In this document: one piece after another, positions 8,756-18,736 of the stretch
Position numbering within the stretch: the first letter of the stretch is position 1
How the letters are laid out: every line of letters starts with the position of its first letter
Source of the DNA: Candidatus Uhrbacteria bacterium
GTDB lineage: Bacteria > Patescibacteriota > Patescibacteriia > 2-12-FULL-60-25
NCBI GenBank assembly: GCA_020854265.1
Contig: JADZFU010000002.1
Location: 31,746-95,745 of the forward strand
Length of the DNA: 64,000 bases
Direction of reading: 5' to 3'
The notes under the pieces: generated by a model
The model's database searches: none
What the model was told of the DNA's origin: nothing
The model's input: only the letters and a program-made list of their open reading frames with translations
Made by a program: the position numbers and the translations under genes

Positions 8756-10225
8756 TTTCGGACGGAGGGTTGGGTAAAGGATTACCTCCTTGAGCGATGG
8801 GGCGCCGGTCAGAATCGCCACCAGACGGTCTATGCCCATTCCCATGCCGGATGTGGGCGGAAGCCCATGCTCGAGGGCGGTGAGGAACTCCTCGTCCTTT
8901 GGCTGAGCCTCCTCGCTCCCCTGCTCCGATAACGATTGCTGCTCTTCAAATCGTTGGCGCTGGTCAAGCGGGTCATTGAGCTCGTGATAATAGGCATTGA
9001 TAACTTCCATCCCTTCGACAACGAGTTGGGCGGTTGCGCTTTTTTGCGGATCCTCGGCTGAACGGCCCGATAACGGCTTCATGGCTACCGGATAATCGAG
9101 TACCCAAACCGGTCCGCGCAGATTTGCGCGGGCGGTTTTTTTGTAGAGCTCGTCGAGATGCTCGCCAAGTCCGACGCATTTTGAGAAGTCGATCGAGAGA
9201 TCGGCCGCTTCCGATGCTTCCACGACATCTTCTGCATCTTCAAATTGATCAATATCCATTCCGGTCGCTTCTTTGATTGCTTCACGGAATGTGATCCGCG
9301 GCCACGGTGCGGAGAAATCGATTTCTCCCCCTTCCGTTTTGATGATGCTGGTCCCCATGGCTTCTTGCATCATATGACCAAGCATATCCTCCATGAAGGC
9401 GAGAAAACGTTCTTTCTCACCAAATGCCCAGTAGAGCTCGAGCATGGTGAATTCGGGATTGTGGCTCGGATCTATTCCTTCGTTACGGAAACAGCGGCCG
9501 ATCTCATACACCTTTTCAAATCCGCCGACGATCAATCGTTTCAAATACAATTCCGGTGCAATGCGCAAAAAGAGATCTACATCGAGCGCATTATGATGAG
9601 TGACAAAAGGTCTGGCAGCCGCTCCGCCTGCAAGTCCTTGCAAGATAGGCGTCTCGACTTCCAAAAAATTGTTGGCGTCCAGATACGTACGCAGTGCAGA
9701 AATGAGACGTGAACGCGTCACAAACCGCTGACGGACTTCGGGATTGGAAATAAGGTCAAGCTCGCGCTCGCGATAACGCGTTTCGACATCGGCCAAGCCA
9801 TGCCATTTTTCGGGCAGAGGCAAAAGCGCCTTGGTCAAAAGACGCCATTCGGCAACTTCGAGGGATTTCTCTCCACGCTTGGTGGTAAAGACGGTGCCGG
9901 ATGCTTCGACAAAATCCGCGGGATCGATGTGGTCTCGAAATAAGGCGAATGCCTCGCCAATGACATCTTCTTTGAAGACGAGCTGGAGGGAGCCGCTTTC
10001 ATCGCGCAGGTCCGCAAACATGACGCCGCCATGGACGCGGATCGTCATGACGCGGCCGGCGAGAATTAATGGCTCTTTTGAAGACTCGAGCAGTTCAAAT
10101 GACGCCAGAGCATCGCCGCACATGTGCGTGCGTCCGGTTTGTTTTGGATACGGATCGATTCCCTTGGCTGATAAGGCTTCGAGCTTCGCCAATCGGACAG
10201 AACGTTCATCCAGCATATGGCCCAC
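8738..10225 (-). CDS. lysS: Lysine--tRNA ligase
   Basis: FRNEGIDPSHNPEFTMLELYWAF; GMGMGIDRLVAILTG; OB-fold N-terminus. Confidence 0.97.
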   Translation of the reverse strand: MGHMLDERSVRLAKLEALSAKGIDPYPKQTGRTHMCGDALASFELLESSKEPLILAGRVMTIRVHGGVMFADLRDESGSLQLVFKEDVIGEAFALFRDHIDPADFVEASGTVFTTKRGEKSLEVAEWRLLTKALLPLPEKWHGLADVETRYRERELDLISNPEVRQRFVTRSRLISALRTYLDANNFLEVETPILQGLAGGAAARPFVTHHNALDVDLFLRIAPELYLKRLIVGGFEKVYEIGRCFRNEGIDPSHNPEFTMLELYWAFGEKERFLAFMEDMLGHMMQEAMGTSIIKTEGGEIDFSAPWPRITFREAIKEATGMDIDQFEDAEDVVEASEAADLSIDFSKCVGLGEHLDELYKKTARANLRGPVWVLDYPVAMKPLSGRSAEDPQKSATAQLVVEGMEVINAYYHELNDPLDQRQRFEEQQSLSEQGSEEAQPKDEEFLTALEHGLPPTSGMGMGIDRLVAILTGAPSLKEVILYPTLRPKQKTEH

Positions 10226-10228
10226 AAT

Positions 10229-10684
10229 TTAGCCGATTTCCAAGACTTCGTACACCGTGGTTCCGCCGGGAGTACTGACCGACACCTTGTCGCCAGCCTT
10301 TGCGCCCATTAACGCGGACCCGATCGGAGATTCGTTTGAGATCTTGCCGGCAAGAGGATCAGCTTCATTTGAACCGACGATTTGGAAACTTTTTGGCTTT
10401 CCATTGACCATGACTTTTACCGTGGTGCCGATCCGGACATTGGATGCGCCCTTCTCGTTTTCGACGATAACCATATCTTTCAAAATCGATTCGATTTCCA
10501 TGATGCGGCCTTCGACAAAACCGAGCGCGTCTTTGGCCTCGTGGTACTCGGCATTTTCGGACAAGTCGCCGAGCGCCTTTGCCTCTTCGATGCGGTTGGC
10601 GAGTTCGCGCCGTTTATTGGTTTTGAGATCTTTGAGCTCGTCTTTGAGCTTCTCAAGAAATTCGGGTGATACGTATTGAGTCAT
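10229..10684 (-). CDS. greA: Transcription elongation factor GreA
   Basis: LKDLKTNKRRELANRIEEAKALGDLSENAEYHEAKD; ISNESPIGSALMGAKAGD. Confidence 0.95.
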   Translation of the reverse strand: MTQYVSPEFLEKLKDELKDLKTNKRRELANRIEEAKALGDLSENAEYHEAKDALGFVEGRIMEIESILKDMVIVENEKGASNVRIGTTVKVMVNGKPKSFQIVGSNEADPLAGKISNESPIGSALMGAKAGDKVSVSTPGGTTVYEVLEIG

Positions 10685-10694
10685 AGACAGAATG

Positions 10695-10723
10695 AAAAGC
10701 GGGTCCGACGTACGGACACGCTT
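10695..10723 (-). terminator. Terminator-like hairpin between mrdA and greA (mrdA terminator or greA leader attenuator)
   Basis: Minus strand AAGCGTGTCCG-TACGT-CGGACCCGCTT followed by TTC. Confidence 0.6.
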
Positions 10724-10746
10724 CCTTAAATAAATTCATTTATTCG

Positions 10747-10775
10747 ATCGTAAACGAGGCTGTAAAAGCCGTCAA
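10747..10775 (-). promoter_or_regulatory. Promoter TTGACG-N17-TACGAT upstream of greA
   Basis: -35 at 10775-10770, -10 at 10752-10747, immediately after the mrdA stop. Confidence 0.6.
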
Positions 10776-12650
10776 CTAGAAGGCCCCCTCCCTTGCCTGA
10801 CGAAGGTTCCACCATGCCTCCAAGACGCGTCTGGCGACCGGTACGGCAACAGCCGAACCCTCTCCCCCCTCTTCGAGCAGGACGGTAACCACCACCTCGG
10901 GATTTTCAAATGGTGCAAAGGAAGTAAACCAGGCATGCGTATTTTTTTCCGAGTGCCATTGGGCTGTACCTGTTTTTCCAGCGACCGGAAATGCCATATT
11001 CGATAACGCACGTCCTGAGCCATACGTCACATTGTCGCGCATGCCGAGACGCACCTCTTTGACCGCATCTTCTGGCGCAATCCGTTCCATGGTCGTGGTT
11101 GCTGCTTCGGAGGCAAGGTGCGGGATGACTTTATATCCCCCATTCGCGATTTCAGCCGTGTAATGCGCTACTTGGATCGGCGTTACGAGCAGGTCGCCTT
11201 GTCCGATCGAGAGATTGTATGTGTCGCCGACATACCAACGTTCGCCTTTTTGTTTTTCTTTCAATTCACGAGTCGGGACTTGTCCTGACACTTCTCCGGG
11301 AAGATCGATGCCTGTTTTTGTCCCGAGTCCGAATGCACGCATCCAGTCGTTGATTTTATCGACACCGAGTCCCACAAAGGATTCATATCCGCCTCCCACG
11401 GTGTAGAAAAACGTATTCACCGACCACGCAATGGCATAACGGACATTCGAAGGTCCATGACCGCCGGCTTTCCAGTCAGGAAAGAACCACGGTCCGACGG
11501 AAATCCCGCCCACGGACAGGATAGACGTACGCGGCGTAACTATTTTTTCTGCCAATGCAGCAACAGCGATGACAATTTTAACCGTTGATCCGGACGGGTA
11601 TGTTCCTGCCCATGCACGCGGGAACAGCGGTTGGTCAGGATTTTGAGCAAGCGCCTGATATGCAGTGGAAGATACTCCTCCGGAAAAAATATTGTTGTCG
11701 TATGCAGGCCAAGAGACGAGCGCCAAAATGGATCCGTCACGAGGGTCCATGGCAACGACGGACCCGCGTCCAAGCTTGTCTTTATCAAGCTGTTCTCGCA
11801 AAGCGGTCTCGGCGGCTTTTTGCAATTCGATATCTAGCGTTAACCGGATGTCGGAACCGTCTATGGCTGGAGTTTCACCGACCGATGCTTTGATGCGGCC
11901 GCGTGCATCGACTTCGCTTACTTTTTGACCTCGCACGCCGCGCAAGAGACTTTCGAGAGACTTTTCAAGACCCGCTTTTCCGATTTCATCCGAACGGACA
12001 TACCCGTCGGCGCGGCCATTTTCGAGTTCGTCGGGCGAGATCTTGCCGACATATCCGAGCACATGCGAGAGACTGGGCGTTTCGGGACTAAAGGGATAAC
12101 GACGCCGCGCAGCGACAACCAAATTAAAACCCGGGAGGTCGGGCAAAGCGATTGCAACCGACATTGCCTGTTCGTACGGGACATTCTCGGCGAGTACATA
12201 GGTTTCATCCCGTGCCGTACTGGTTGATGATACGTATGGCAACAAATCATTGATCGAGAGCCCGAGGATGCGGGCGACCCGGCTGGCTGCCTGCTCAGCC
12301 TCGCCCGCATCGGGCGGAAGCTCAAGCGGAGTCATGGTGACTTGGAAGCGCGGGATATTGTCTGCCAGTACACGATTTTGCCGATCGCGAATAATCCCGC
12401 GCTTTGGGAGGATAGCGAGCTTGCGCAAGCGGTTTGCTTCGGCTTTTTGCTGATACGCGGCGCCCTCTTGGATTTGCATCCATGCTGCCCGTGCTCCAAG
12501 CCCTAATCCAACGCATGTTATGACGATTGCCGCAGCGATAAATCGTTTCCGCAAAAAAACGCGGCCGATAAACAAGCCGCTCCCAGGCAAGGTGGTAGCC
12601 GCCGCCTCAAACAGCACTTCATGCTGAAAATCGGAAGCGTTTTTCTTCAT
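10776..12650 (-). CDS. mrdA: Penicillin-binding protein 2 (peptidoglycan transpeptidase)
   Basis: GTYPSGSTVKI (SxxK), SVN, KTGTAQ motifs; PBP dimerisation domain; next to mreDCB. Confidence 0.92.
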   Translation of the reverse strand: MKKNASDFQHEVLFEAAATTLPGSGLFIGRVFLRKRFIAAAIVITCVGLGLGARAAWMQIQEGAAYQQKAEANRLRKLAILPKRGIIRDRQNRVLADNIPRFQVTMTPLELPPDAGEAEQAASRVARILGLSINDLLPYVSSTSTARDETYVLAENVPYEQAMSVAIALPDLPGFNLVVAARRRYPFSPETPSLSHVLGYVGKISPDELENGRADGYVRSDEIGKAGLEKSLESLLRGVRGQKVSEVDARGRIKASVGETPAIDGSDIRLTLDIELQKAAETALREQLDKDKLGRGSVVAMDPRDGSILALVSWPAYDNNIFSGGVSSTAYQALAQNPDQPLFPRAWAGTYPSGSTVKIVIAVAALAEKIVTPRTSILSVGGISVGPWFFPDWKAGGHGPSNVRYAIAWSVNTFFYTVGGGYESFVGLGVDKINDWMRAFGLGTKTGIDLPGEVSGQVPTRELKEKQKGERWYVGDTYNLSIGQGDLLVTPIQVAHYTAEIANGGYKVIPHLASEAATTTMERIAPEDAVKEVRLGMRDNVTYGSGRALSNMAFPVAGKTGTAQWHSEKNTHAWFTSFAPFENPEVVVTVLLEEGGEGSAVAVPVARRVLEAWWNLRQAREGAF

Positions 12651-13174
12651 AGACGCTGATCGCTACGGGCAACGGTCACAAAGCGCTTGGTCAATCCGGC
12701 GATGACCAAGAAGGTTGCGGCCGTGATTCCCATATCCCAAAGCATGGTCCAGAGGATATTGGAAGGAAGATGCCAAGGCTCGGAGGAGAATCCGATAAAA
12801 TATCCTGCTGTTCCCGTAATAAACGAGGAGATGATGTCCAGGATGCGGGCTGAAAACGCCATGGCTGAGGCAGCGTATACGGAACGGTTGGTTAGTAGAC
12901 GCTCGGCAGCCAAGTCGAGAATAAAAAGAATGAGCATGTATCGCAGCATGTGCATGTCGGCGGACGACCAACCGTATGCATCAAGAAATGCCGCACCGGA
13001 TAAGGCGGCGGCATAGGCTTTTCCGCGAGAACTTGAAACAAGCAGGATTACAGCGATTGGCAATATGGGACGAAATGAAAACGGCCCATCAACAAAAGGA
13101 AGCATCCCTGCCTCCCAGACGCCTGCGAGCAGTCCGACAGCTATAGCCAATACCCAACGCAATATACCCGTCAT
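12647..13174 (-). CDS. mreD: Rod shape-determining protein MreD
   Basis: Small polytopic membrane protein between mreC and mrdA. Confidence 0.7.
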   Translation of the reverse strand: MTGILRWVLAIAVGLLAGVWEAGMLPFVDGPFSFRPILPIAVILLVSSSRGKAYAAALSGAAFLDAYGWSSADMHMLRYMLILFILDLAAERLLTNRSVYAASAMAFSARILDIISSFITGTAGYFIGFSSEPWHLPSNILWTMLWDMGITAATFLVIAGLTKRFVTVARSDQRL

Positions 13175-13971
13175 AAACGAGGACGAAGGGCGGTCGGGCG
13201 CAGAACGGAGATGAATACGACTCGATCAAGCGGTACCAGAGTCTCAACCGATGCATTCATGAATGGATCGGTCGGTTTGCCATCGACCGTACTTACAAAA
13301 CCGATCGGGAGGTTCCCTGGAACTTTTTCTTCGGTACCGGCCGTTACGACGAGCTGGTCGATGGCGAGCTCGGCCGAAGACGGCACATAGGTCAGCACCG
13401 AGGCGCCATTCCCCCGTCCTTCGAGGATGCCTGACAATGGGCCTTGGGTTTGTAGGGCCGCCGCCACGCGGCTGCGCGGATCAGTAACCAATTCTACCGT
13501 TGCAACTCTCTCAAGCAGACGGCTGATTTTTCCGATGAAAATTCCATCATCGGTAATAACCGCTTGTCCAACTTCCAGGGAATCTTCGCTTCCACGGTCG
13601 ATCATAAACAGGGAGCGGCGTCCGCCAATATCGCGGCTGATAACACGCGCGCCCACACTGTCATAACCCGATCGGTCCAGAAATTTTGCCTGCGAACGCA
13701 AAGTGCGGTTCTCTTCTTCCAATGATTTTAATCGGACATAATCTACCGTTAGCGCGGCCAAGCGGCTTTCAAGCTCTTTAATCCGCTCGGCATCCCCCGA
13801 GTTTGTGACCGTCTCGCTATCACGCGAAACCAAACCGGATGTGAAACGGACCACGGGCAAGGTTACCGATCGGAAAAAATCTCCTAGGGGACGAAAGATT
13901 CCGGCCAAGGTTAAAATCAGAACCGCAGCTACGGCCCCTCCGATCCAAAGCCAGCGCCATGATCCATTCAT
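13171..13971 (-). CDS. mreC: Rod shape-determining protein MreC
   Basis: TM plus coiled coil plus beta domain (MIDRGSEDSLEVGQAVITDDGIFIGKI). Confidence 0.85.
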   Translation of the reverse strand: MNGSWRWLWIGGAVAAVLILTLAGIFRPLGDFFRSVTLPVVRFTSGLVSRDSETVTNSGDAERIKELESRLAALTVDYVRLKSLEEENRTLRSQAKFLDRSGYDSVGARVISRDIGGRRSLFMIDRGSEDSLEVGQAVITDDGIFIGKISRLLERVATVELVTDPRSRVAAALQTQGPLSGILEGRGNGASVLTYVPSSAELAIDQLVVTAGTEEKVPGNLPIGFVSTVDGKPTDPFMNASVETLVPLDRVVFISVLRPTALRPRL

Positions 13972-13985
13972 GTGTTCAATAAAGG

Positions 13986-15038
13986 TTAAATCCCTTTCAT
14001 CAAGTCCGCAGCCGGGATAGCAACATCATTTAATAGTGCCTTATCTTCTAGAAGTACGGCTGTGCCGCGAACGACGCAGTTGAGCGTATCATCGGCAACG
14101 CGGACAGGAAGACCGGTGCCGCGGCTAATCGCCTGATCGATGCCGCGAAGCAAGGATGTCCCTCCCGTAAGCATGATGCCGCGCTGCTGGATATCGGCCA
14201 CCAATTCCGGCGGAGTTATCTCGAGAATTGCCTTGATTTGATCGACGATCGCTTTGATTGAACGTCCGAGCGCCTCGCGAATTTGCGCGTCATTAACCGT
14301 GATCTCGCGCGGAAGACCGGAGAGAAGATCGCGGCCGCGCATGGAAGTCTCGAGTGTCTGCTCGAGCTCGACCGCGGAGCCGATGGAAATCTTTAACTGC
14401 TCGGCTACGCGCTCTCCTAGCAAGAGATTAAAGACATCACGTGAATATTGGATAATGTTTTTATTCAATTCTTCACCGGCAATAGGAATGCTTTTGGAGG
14501 TAACGACACCATTTAATGAGATGACGGCGATTTCGGTTGAACCGGCTCCAAGGTTCACGACCATATTTCCAAAGGCTTCGCCAATCGCGAGTCCGGCCCC
14601 GACGGCGGCTGCGATCGGCTCTTCAACCACAAGAACCTCGCGGGCACCGGCGCTTGAAGCGGCATCTCCCACGGCTTTACGCTCCACCTCGGTTACATCG
14701 AGCGGAACACAGATCACAACCTTCGGACGAGGAATGGCGAATGCCTTGTCGTCGTGGACCTTTTCAAAAAAGTAACGCAGGAGTTTCTCCGTAACTTCAA
14801 AGTCGGCAATAATGCCGCGTTGGAGCGGCTTGCTCACTTGGATATGTCCTGGTGTTTTTCCCACCATGGCGAGCGCGTCCTCTCCAACAGCCATGACCTG
14901 ACCGTTGCGTTTATTGATTGCCACGACCGATGGCTGGTTAATTATGACTCCCCGTCCGCGTACATGTACGCGGGTATTTGCGGTGCCCAGATCGATACCG
15001 AGCTGTTTGGTTAATCCGCCTAAAAACGAGGGCCACAT
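13986..15038 (-). CDS. mreB: Rod shape-determining protein MreB
   Basis: LGIDLGTANTRVHVRGRGVIINQPSVVAI; VVEEPIAAAVGAGL; ITNDAQIREAL-type actin fold motifs. Confidence 0.97.
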   Translation of the reverse strand: MWPSFLGGLTKQLGIDLGTANTRVHVRGRGVIINQPSVVAINKRNGQVMAVGEDALAMVGKTPGHIQVSKPLQRGIIADFEVTEKLLRYFFEKVHDDKAFAIPRPKVVICVPLDVTEVERKAVGDAASSAGAREVLVVEEPIAAAVGAGLAIGEAFGNMVVNLGAGSTEIAVISLNGVVTSKSIPIAGEELNKNIIQYSRDVFNLLLGERVAEQLKISIGSAVELEQTLETSMRGRDLLSGLPREITVNDAQIREALGRSIKAIVDQIKAILEITPPELVADIQQRGIMLTGGTSLLRGIDQAISRGTGLPVRVADDTLNCVVRGTAVLLEDKALLNDVAIPAADLMKGI

Positions 15039-15083
15039 AGCCGCTGTATCTTAGCGGAGCGGATGCGGAAAAGGCTATGCCCG

Positions 15084-15473
15084 TCAAGACCTCCGGCCTT
15101 CTTGAACCAATAAAGACAGATATTCGATCAACCCGACCAAACCCAATAATACGAGGAAATTCCACCATGCGAGCCAGCCATTTGCAGATAAGGCCAAGCA
15201 GATAACGCTAAATGCGCCCAATAACAATGCATGACGAAATGCAATCCGAACCTCACGGAATGCGGTTTGATGACGTTTGCGCAGCTGTACGCGAAACAAA
15301 ACGCCTAGCACCGAAAGCGTGCCAACCAGAGCCAGAAAAAGAGATAGATAGAATGCAACAAAACCCGTTATCCCTGCTTCAAAGGGGTTCATGCTGTTTA
15401 TGACATATCCCAATACAACCCAAGCCAGGACGCTGGAAGCGAGCATGAGGGCAACAAAAGAACGATATCCCAT
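15084..15473 (-). CDS. Hypothetical membrane protein
   Basis: Four predicted TM segments. Confidence 0.55.
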   Translation of the reverse strand: MGYRSFVALMLASSVLAWVVLGYVINSMNPFEAGITGFVAFYLSLFLALVGTLSVLGVLFRVQLRKRHQTAFREVRIAFRHALLLGAFSVICLALSANGWLAWWNFLVLLGLVGLIEYLSLLVQEGRRS

Positions 15474-15488
15474 GTCTTATAGCTTACC

Positions 15489-15788
15489 TTAGCGCTGAAT
15501 CGCTTTCAACGAGAGGATGACCTTTGACCCGAGTGCGCGATTGATCTCGTTCCGAATACGGACTTCCCACACTTTTAGCTCTTGGAGTGCCGCCGGAGCC
15601 AAGGCGCGTACCTTTAGCTCGCCTCCGGCAAATGACACGCACTCGATATAGACGGCTTTTTCTTCGCCCCAAAGCGCAACCAGCGTCTCTTGCGCCACGG
15701 ATAAAACGCGTACCGCTTCAATTTGCTTTGATATTCCGGCACTTCGTAAGGCGGATGGAAGAATCCGTTTAATCGGTTCAAAACTCAT
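15489..15788 (-). CDS. DUF721/DciA-like small protein
   Basis: MSFEPIKRILPSALRSAGISKQIEAVRV...LWGEEKAVYIECVSFAGGELKVRA; start overlaps helicase stop (ATGA). Confidence 0.5.
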   Translation of the reverse strand: MSFEPIKRILPSALRSAGISKQIEAVRVLSVAQETLVALWGEEKAVYIECVSFAGGELKVRALAPAALQELKVWEVRIRNEINRALGSKVILSLKAIQR

Positions 15789-18727
15789 AGCTTTTTGAAC
15801 TCGCAAATATTTTTGAAATCGCAATATTTACACGTAAAGGGCTCGGGGGTCGGCTGGTAGTCCGACAAAGTGATGCTTTCCATGCGTTCTTGGACTTTGG
15901 ATAAAAACGCTTCACGCTTTTCTTCTTTTAAAACGTCTACCTCAGCCTCGACCCAATCGAGTACATAAACATACGCAAGACGGGCAACCGTAAGCCCCTT
16001 CTCCTCAAGCGCGATTTGGTAGAGATGGAGCTGTTCTTTAGCTTCTGCGTCGAGCTCGTCTTTGGCTGCGCCCGTTTTGTAATCGTACACGACAACGGAA
16101 CCGTCCGGGAGTTTGTCGATACGGTCTACTTTTCCTTTAAGCGAATGGATGCCCATGACGAGAGTGAACGGCATTTCGACGCCAAGAAAATCCGGGGCTT
16201 TCACCGCACAAGCATTCCAAAAATTTTTCACAGCCAATTTTCCTTTTTCTTTATATTCATCGTGCCGCGTACGATTTTCATACCATTCGTCTATCCAGGC
16301 TTCTTCGAAAATATTGAGCGATTCTTCCAAGGTTACGCGGAATCCTCCCGCGGTTGCGGCAGGCGTTTCGGCCGCATCTCCAAACAGCGTCCCTTGCGAA
16401 GCACTGCCTCTCGCCAAATGCAATTGCACGATTTGCTGGTACGCATTGTGGACCGATTGTCCGAAACTTTTTTGGTACGAACCAAACTTGGGAATGCGGT
16501 AAATATGCTCAAATTTATATTGGAGCGGACACTTTTTGAATGCCATGAGCTGGGTGAAACTGAAACGTTTTTTCAGCTCGTAATGGACGAGGTCGGCGCG
16601 TGCGTCCTCTTGCTGTTCGCGAATCTCCAGACGCCGTACGTCATCCACCAGCGGTCCGTCGAGAACAGGGACTTGGAGTCCTGCCTCGGTGAAAAACGCA
16701 GACGGTTTTTTTGGACGTGTTCCACCATAATGCGAAGCACCGCTCAAATAGAGACGGTCTTTTGCCCGCGTGATCGCAACATAAAAAAGCCTGCGCTCTT
16801 CTTCTAGGTGCACATCCCCTTCCGGGAGCCGCTCTTGCACTAAACCGTCAGGCAATGGAATAGCGTCGTTGCGGGCGCGCGTAGGAAAGCGCTGGTCGAC
16901 GAGGGAGGCGACAAAAACGTACTTGAACTCCAATCCCTTGGCCGCATGCACGGTCATTATTTTGACGAGCTCCGGACCAGCGTCAGGATCAAAATCAAGA
17001 CCGCCTTCTTCTCCGGAATCCATCTCTAAGCGCAGCTCTTCCAAGAAACCGCGAAGAGACGGTCCTTGGGTTGAACGCTCGTACCGCTTGATGCGCTCGG
17101 CAAAACCGTTGAGATGTTGGATTGCTTCGCGCTTCTCGCGTTCCGGCAAGCGCATGACTTGGGCGAGATAACCGGTTTTATCGAGCAGCAGCTGGAGCGT
17201 ACGGAGCGGAGACTCGCGGCGCGCAGCTTCGGCCAAGCCTTCGAGATGCAGGACGATTTTATCGCATTGCCGTACTCCGTCTTCGGAGACATGGGCGAGT
17301 TTGGCTTCTTTCAATGCCAGCCAAAGCGGCATCCCCTTACGATTGGCGTATTGGAGAAGCTCGGCCACGTCTTTTTGACCAATCGGATAGCATGCGAGAT
17401 TTAATACGCGCCACATGGCTGACGACTCGTGGTATCCGTCGAGCAGGCTCAGGAGTGCAAATATATCGAGAACTGCAGGCTTCCCGTACAAACCGCGTAA
17501 AGCAAGAAACTGGAACGGCACTCCGCTCCGGTCAAATGTATGGACAAAGGGCTCGGCACCGTCATTGGAACGGACAAGCACGCAAAAATCGTTCCATGTC
17601 GCTTCAGGATCTTCTTTTTTTAGACGGAGTATTTCGTCGGCGACGGATTCTGCCTCATCCTCGACGGTTTTGCGCCAAATAACATTGACCGCTCCCCCCT
17701 CGCCCCGCATGGCGGTTAGCGCCTTGGACAGACCCGTATCTGCCAAACGGACTTCGAGACGATTCGGGTCATTCTTTTTGATGAAACCGTAGGCAGTATC
17801 AAGAATGGATTTGAACGAACGGTAATTCTCGGTGAGAGCGACGGTTTTGGCTTCGGGAAAGTCGTCCCTAAATTGGAGTATGTTGGCAAGCGATGCGCCG
17901 CGGAATTTATAGATAGCCTGGTCGTCATCACCAACAACGGTAATATTTTTGGTGGAACCGCTTAGCAGTTTGATCAGTTCGTATTGCGCCCAATTCGTGT
18001 CCTGAAATTCGTCGATCAAAAGATACTTGAATTGCTTGCGATACTGCTCGAGTACAGCCGGACGCTCGCGAAGCAGGCGGAGCGTCTCGAGGATTAAATC
18101 ATTCATGTCGAGACTCCCCTCCTCGCGCAGGATTTTTCGGTATGCAAAATAGGTATCCGCAAGCTCCATAAGTCGTGCTCGCTCACCTGTTACAAACTCC
18201 GCATCTCCATCAAGAGCGGCGTTTTGCGCAAACTCGAGATACCGTTCCGGACTTACGTCTTCGTCTTTGGCGCGCGAAAAGTGCTGGAGCAAGGCACGTA
18301 AAAATTTGACCGGATTGCCGAGCGGCTTGTAGTGGTTCAGCGGCAGTTCGTTGATGCGGCGTTTGAGCAAAAGCCAGGCATCGGTATTGGTGAGCAGGCG
18401 GAATTTGTTGGGAAGTCCGATTTCAAGCGCGTGAGCCTCGAGCATGCGCTGGCAAAAACCATGGAAGGTCGAAATCCAAAAATCGTATGTACCGGTCGGG
18501 AGGAGCTTGAGTACGCGATCCTCCATCTCGCCTGCCGCTTTTTCGGTGAATGTGAGCGCGAGAATATTTTCCGTTGACATCCCTTCTTGCGCAAGCAAAT
18601 GCGCATATCTGCGGGTGAGTACCGTGGTTTTGCCCGTACCTGCTCCGGCAACAATCAAGAGCGGACCCGTATCATGGGTAACGGCCGCGGCTTGCGCTTG
18701 ATTCAGGCCTTCAAACAAATCTGACAT
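15785..18727 (-). CDS. UvrD/PcrA-like helicase with C-terminal PD-(D/E)XK nuclease domain
   Basis: GAGTGKTTVL, DEFQDTNWAQYELI, GDDDQAIYKFRGA, YVAITRAKDRLYLSG; C-terminal VVVYDYKTG and Cys residues (CKYCDFKNIC). Confidence 0.92.
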   Translation of the reverse strand: MSDLFEGLNQAQAAAVTHDTGPLLIVAGAGTGKTTVLTRRYAHLLAQEGMSTENILALTFTEKAAGEMEDRVLKLLPTGTYDFWISTFHGFCQRMLEAHALEIGLPNKFRLLTNTDAWLLLKRRINELPLNHYKPLGNPVKFLRALLQHFSRAKDEDVSPERYLEFAQNAALDGDAEFVTGERARLMELADTYFAYRKILREEGSLDMNDLILETLRLLRERPAVLEQYRKQFKYLLIDEFQDTNWAQYELIKLLSGSTKNITVVGDDDQAIYKFRGASLANILQFRDDFPEAKTVALTENYRSFKSILDTAYGFIKKNDPNRLEVRLADTGLSKALTAMRGEGGAVNVIWRKTVEDEAESVADEILRLKKEDPEATWNDFCVLVRSNDGAEPFVHTFDRSGVPFQFLALRGLYGKPAVLDIFALLSLLDGYHESSAMWRVLNLACYPIGQKDVAELLQYANRKGMPLWLALKEAKLAHVSEDGVRQCDKIVLHLEGLAEAARRESPLRTLQLLLDKTGYLAQVMRLPEREKREAIQHLNGFAERIKRYERSTQGPSLRGFLEELRLEMDSGEEGGLDFDPDAGPELVKIMTVHAAKGLEFKYVFVASLVDQRFPTRARNDAIPLPDGLVQERLPEGDVHLEEERRLFYVAITRAKDRLYLSGASHYGGTRPKKPSAFFTEAGLQVPVLDGPLVDDVRRLEIREQQEDARADLVHYELKKRFSFTQLMAFKKCPLQYKFEHIYRIPKFGSYQKSFGQSVHNAYQQIVQLHLARGSASQGTLFGDAAETPAATAGGFRVTLEESLNIFEEAWIDEWYENRTRHDEYKEKGKLAVKNFWNACAVKAPDFLGVEMPFTLVMGIHSLKGKVDRIDKLPDGSVVVYDYKTGAAKDELDAEAKEQLHLYQIALEEKGLTVARLAYVYVLDWVEAEVDVLKEEKREAFLSKVQERMESITLSDYQPTPEPFTCKYCDFKNICEFKKL

Positions 18728-18736
18728 GCCCTATTT

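Noticed and set aside
16016-16807. 263-aa plus ORF antisense to the UvrD-like helicase
   Set aside because: Shadow ORF; no initiation signals or recognisable domain
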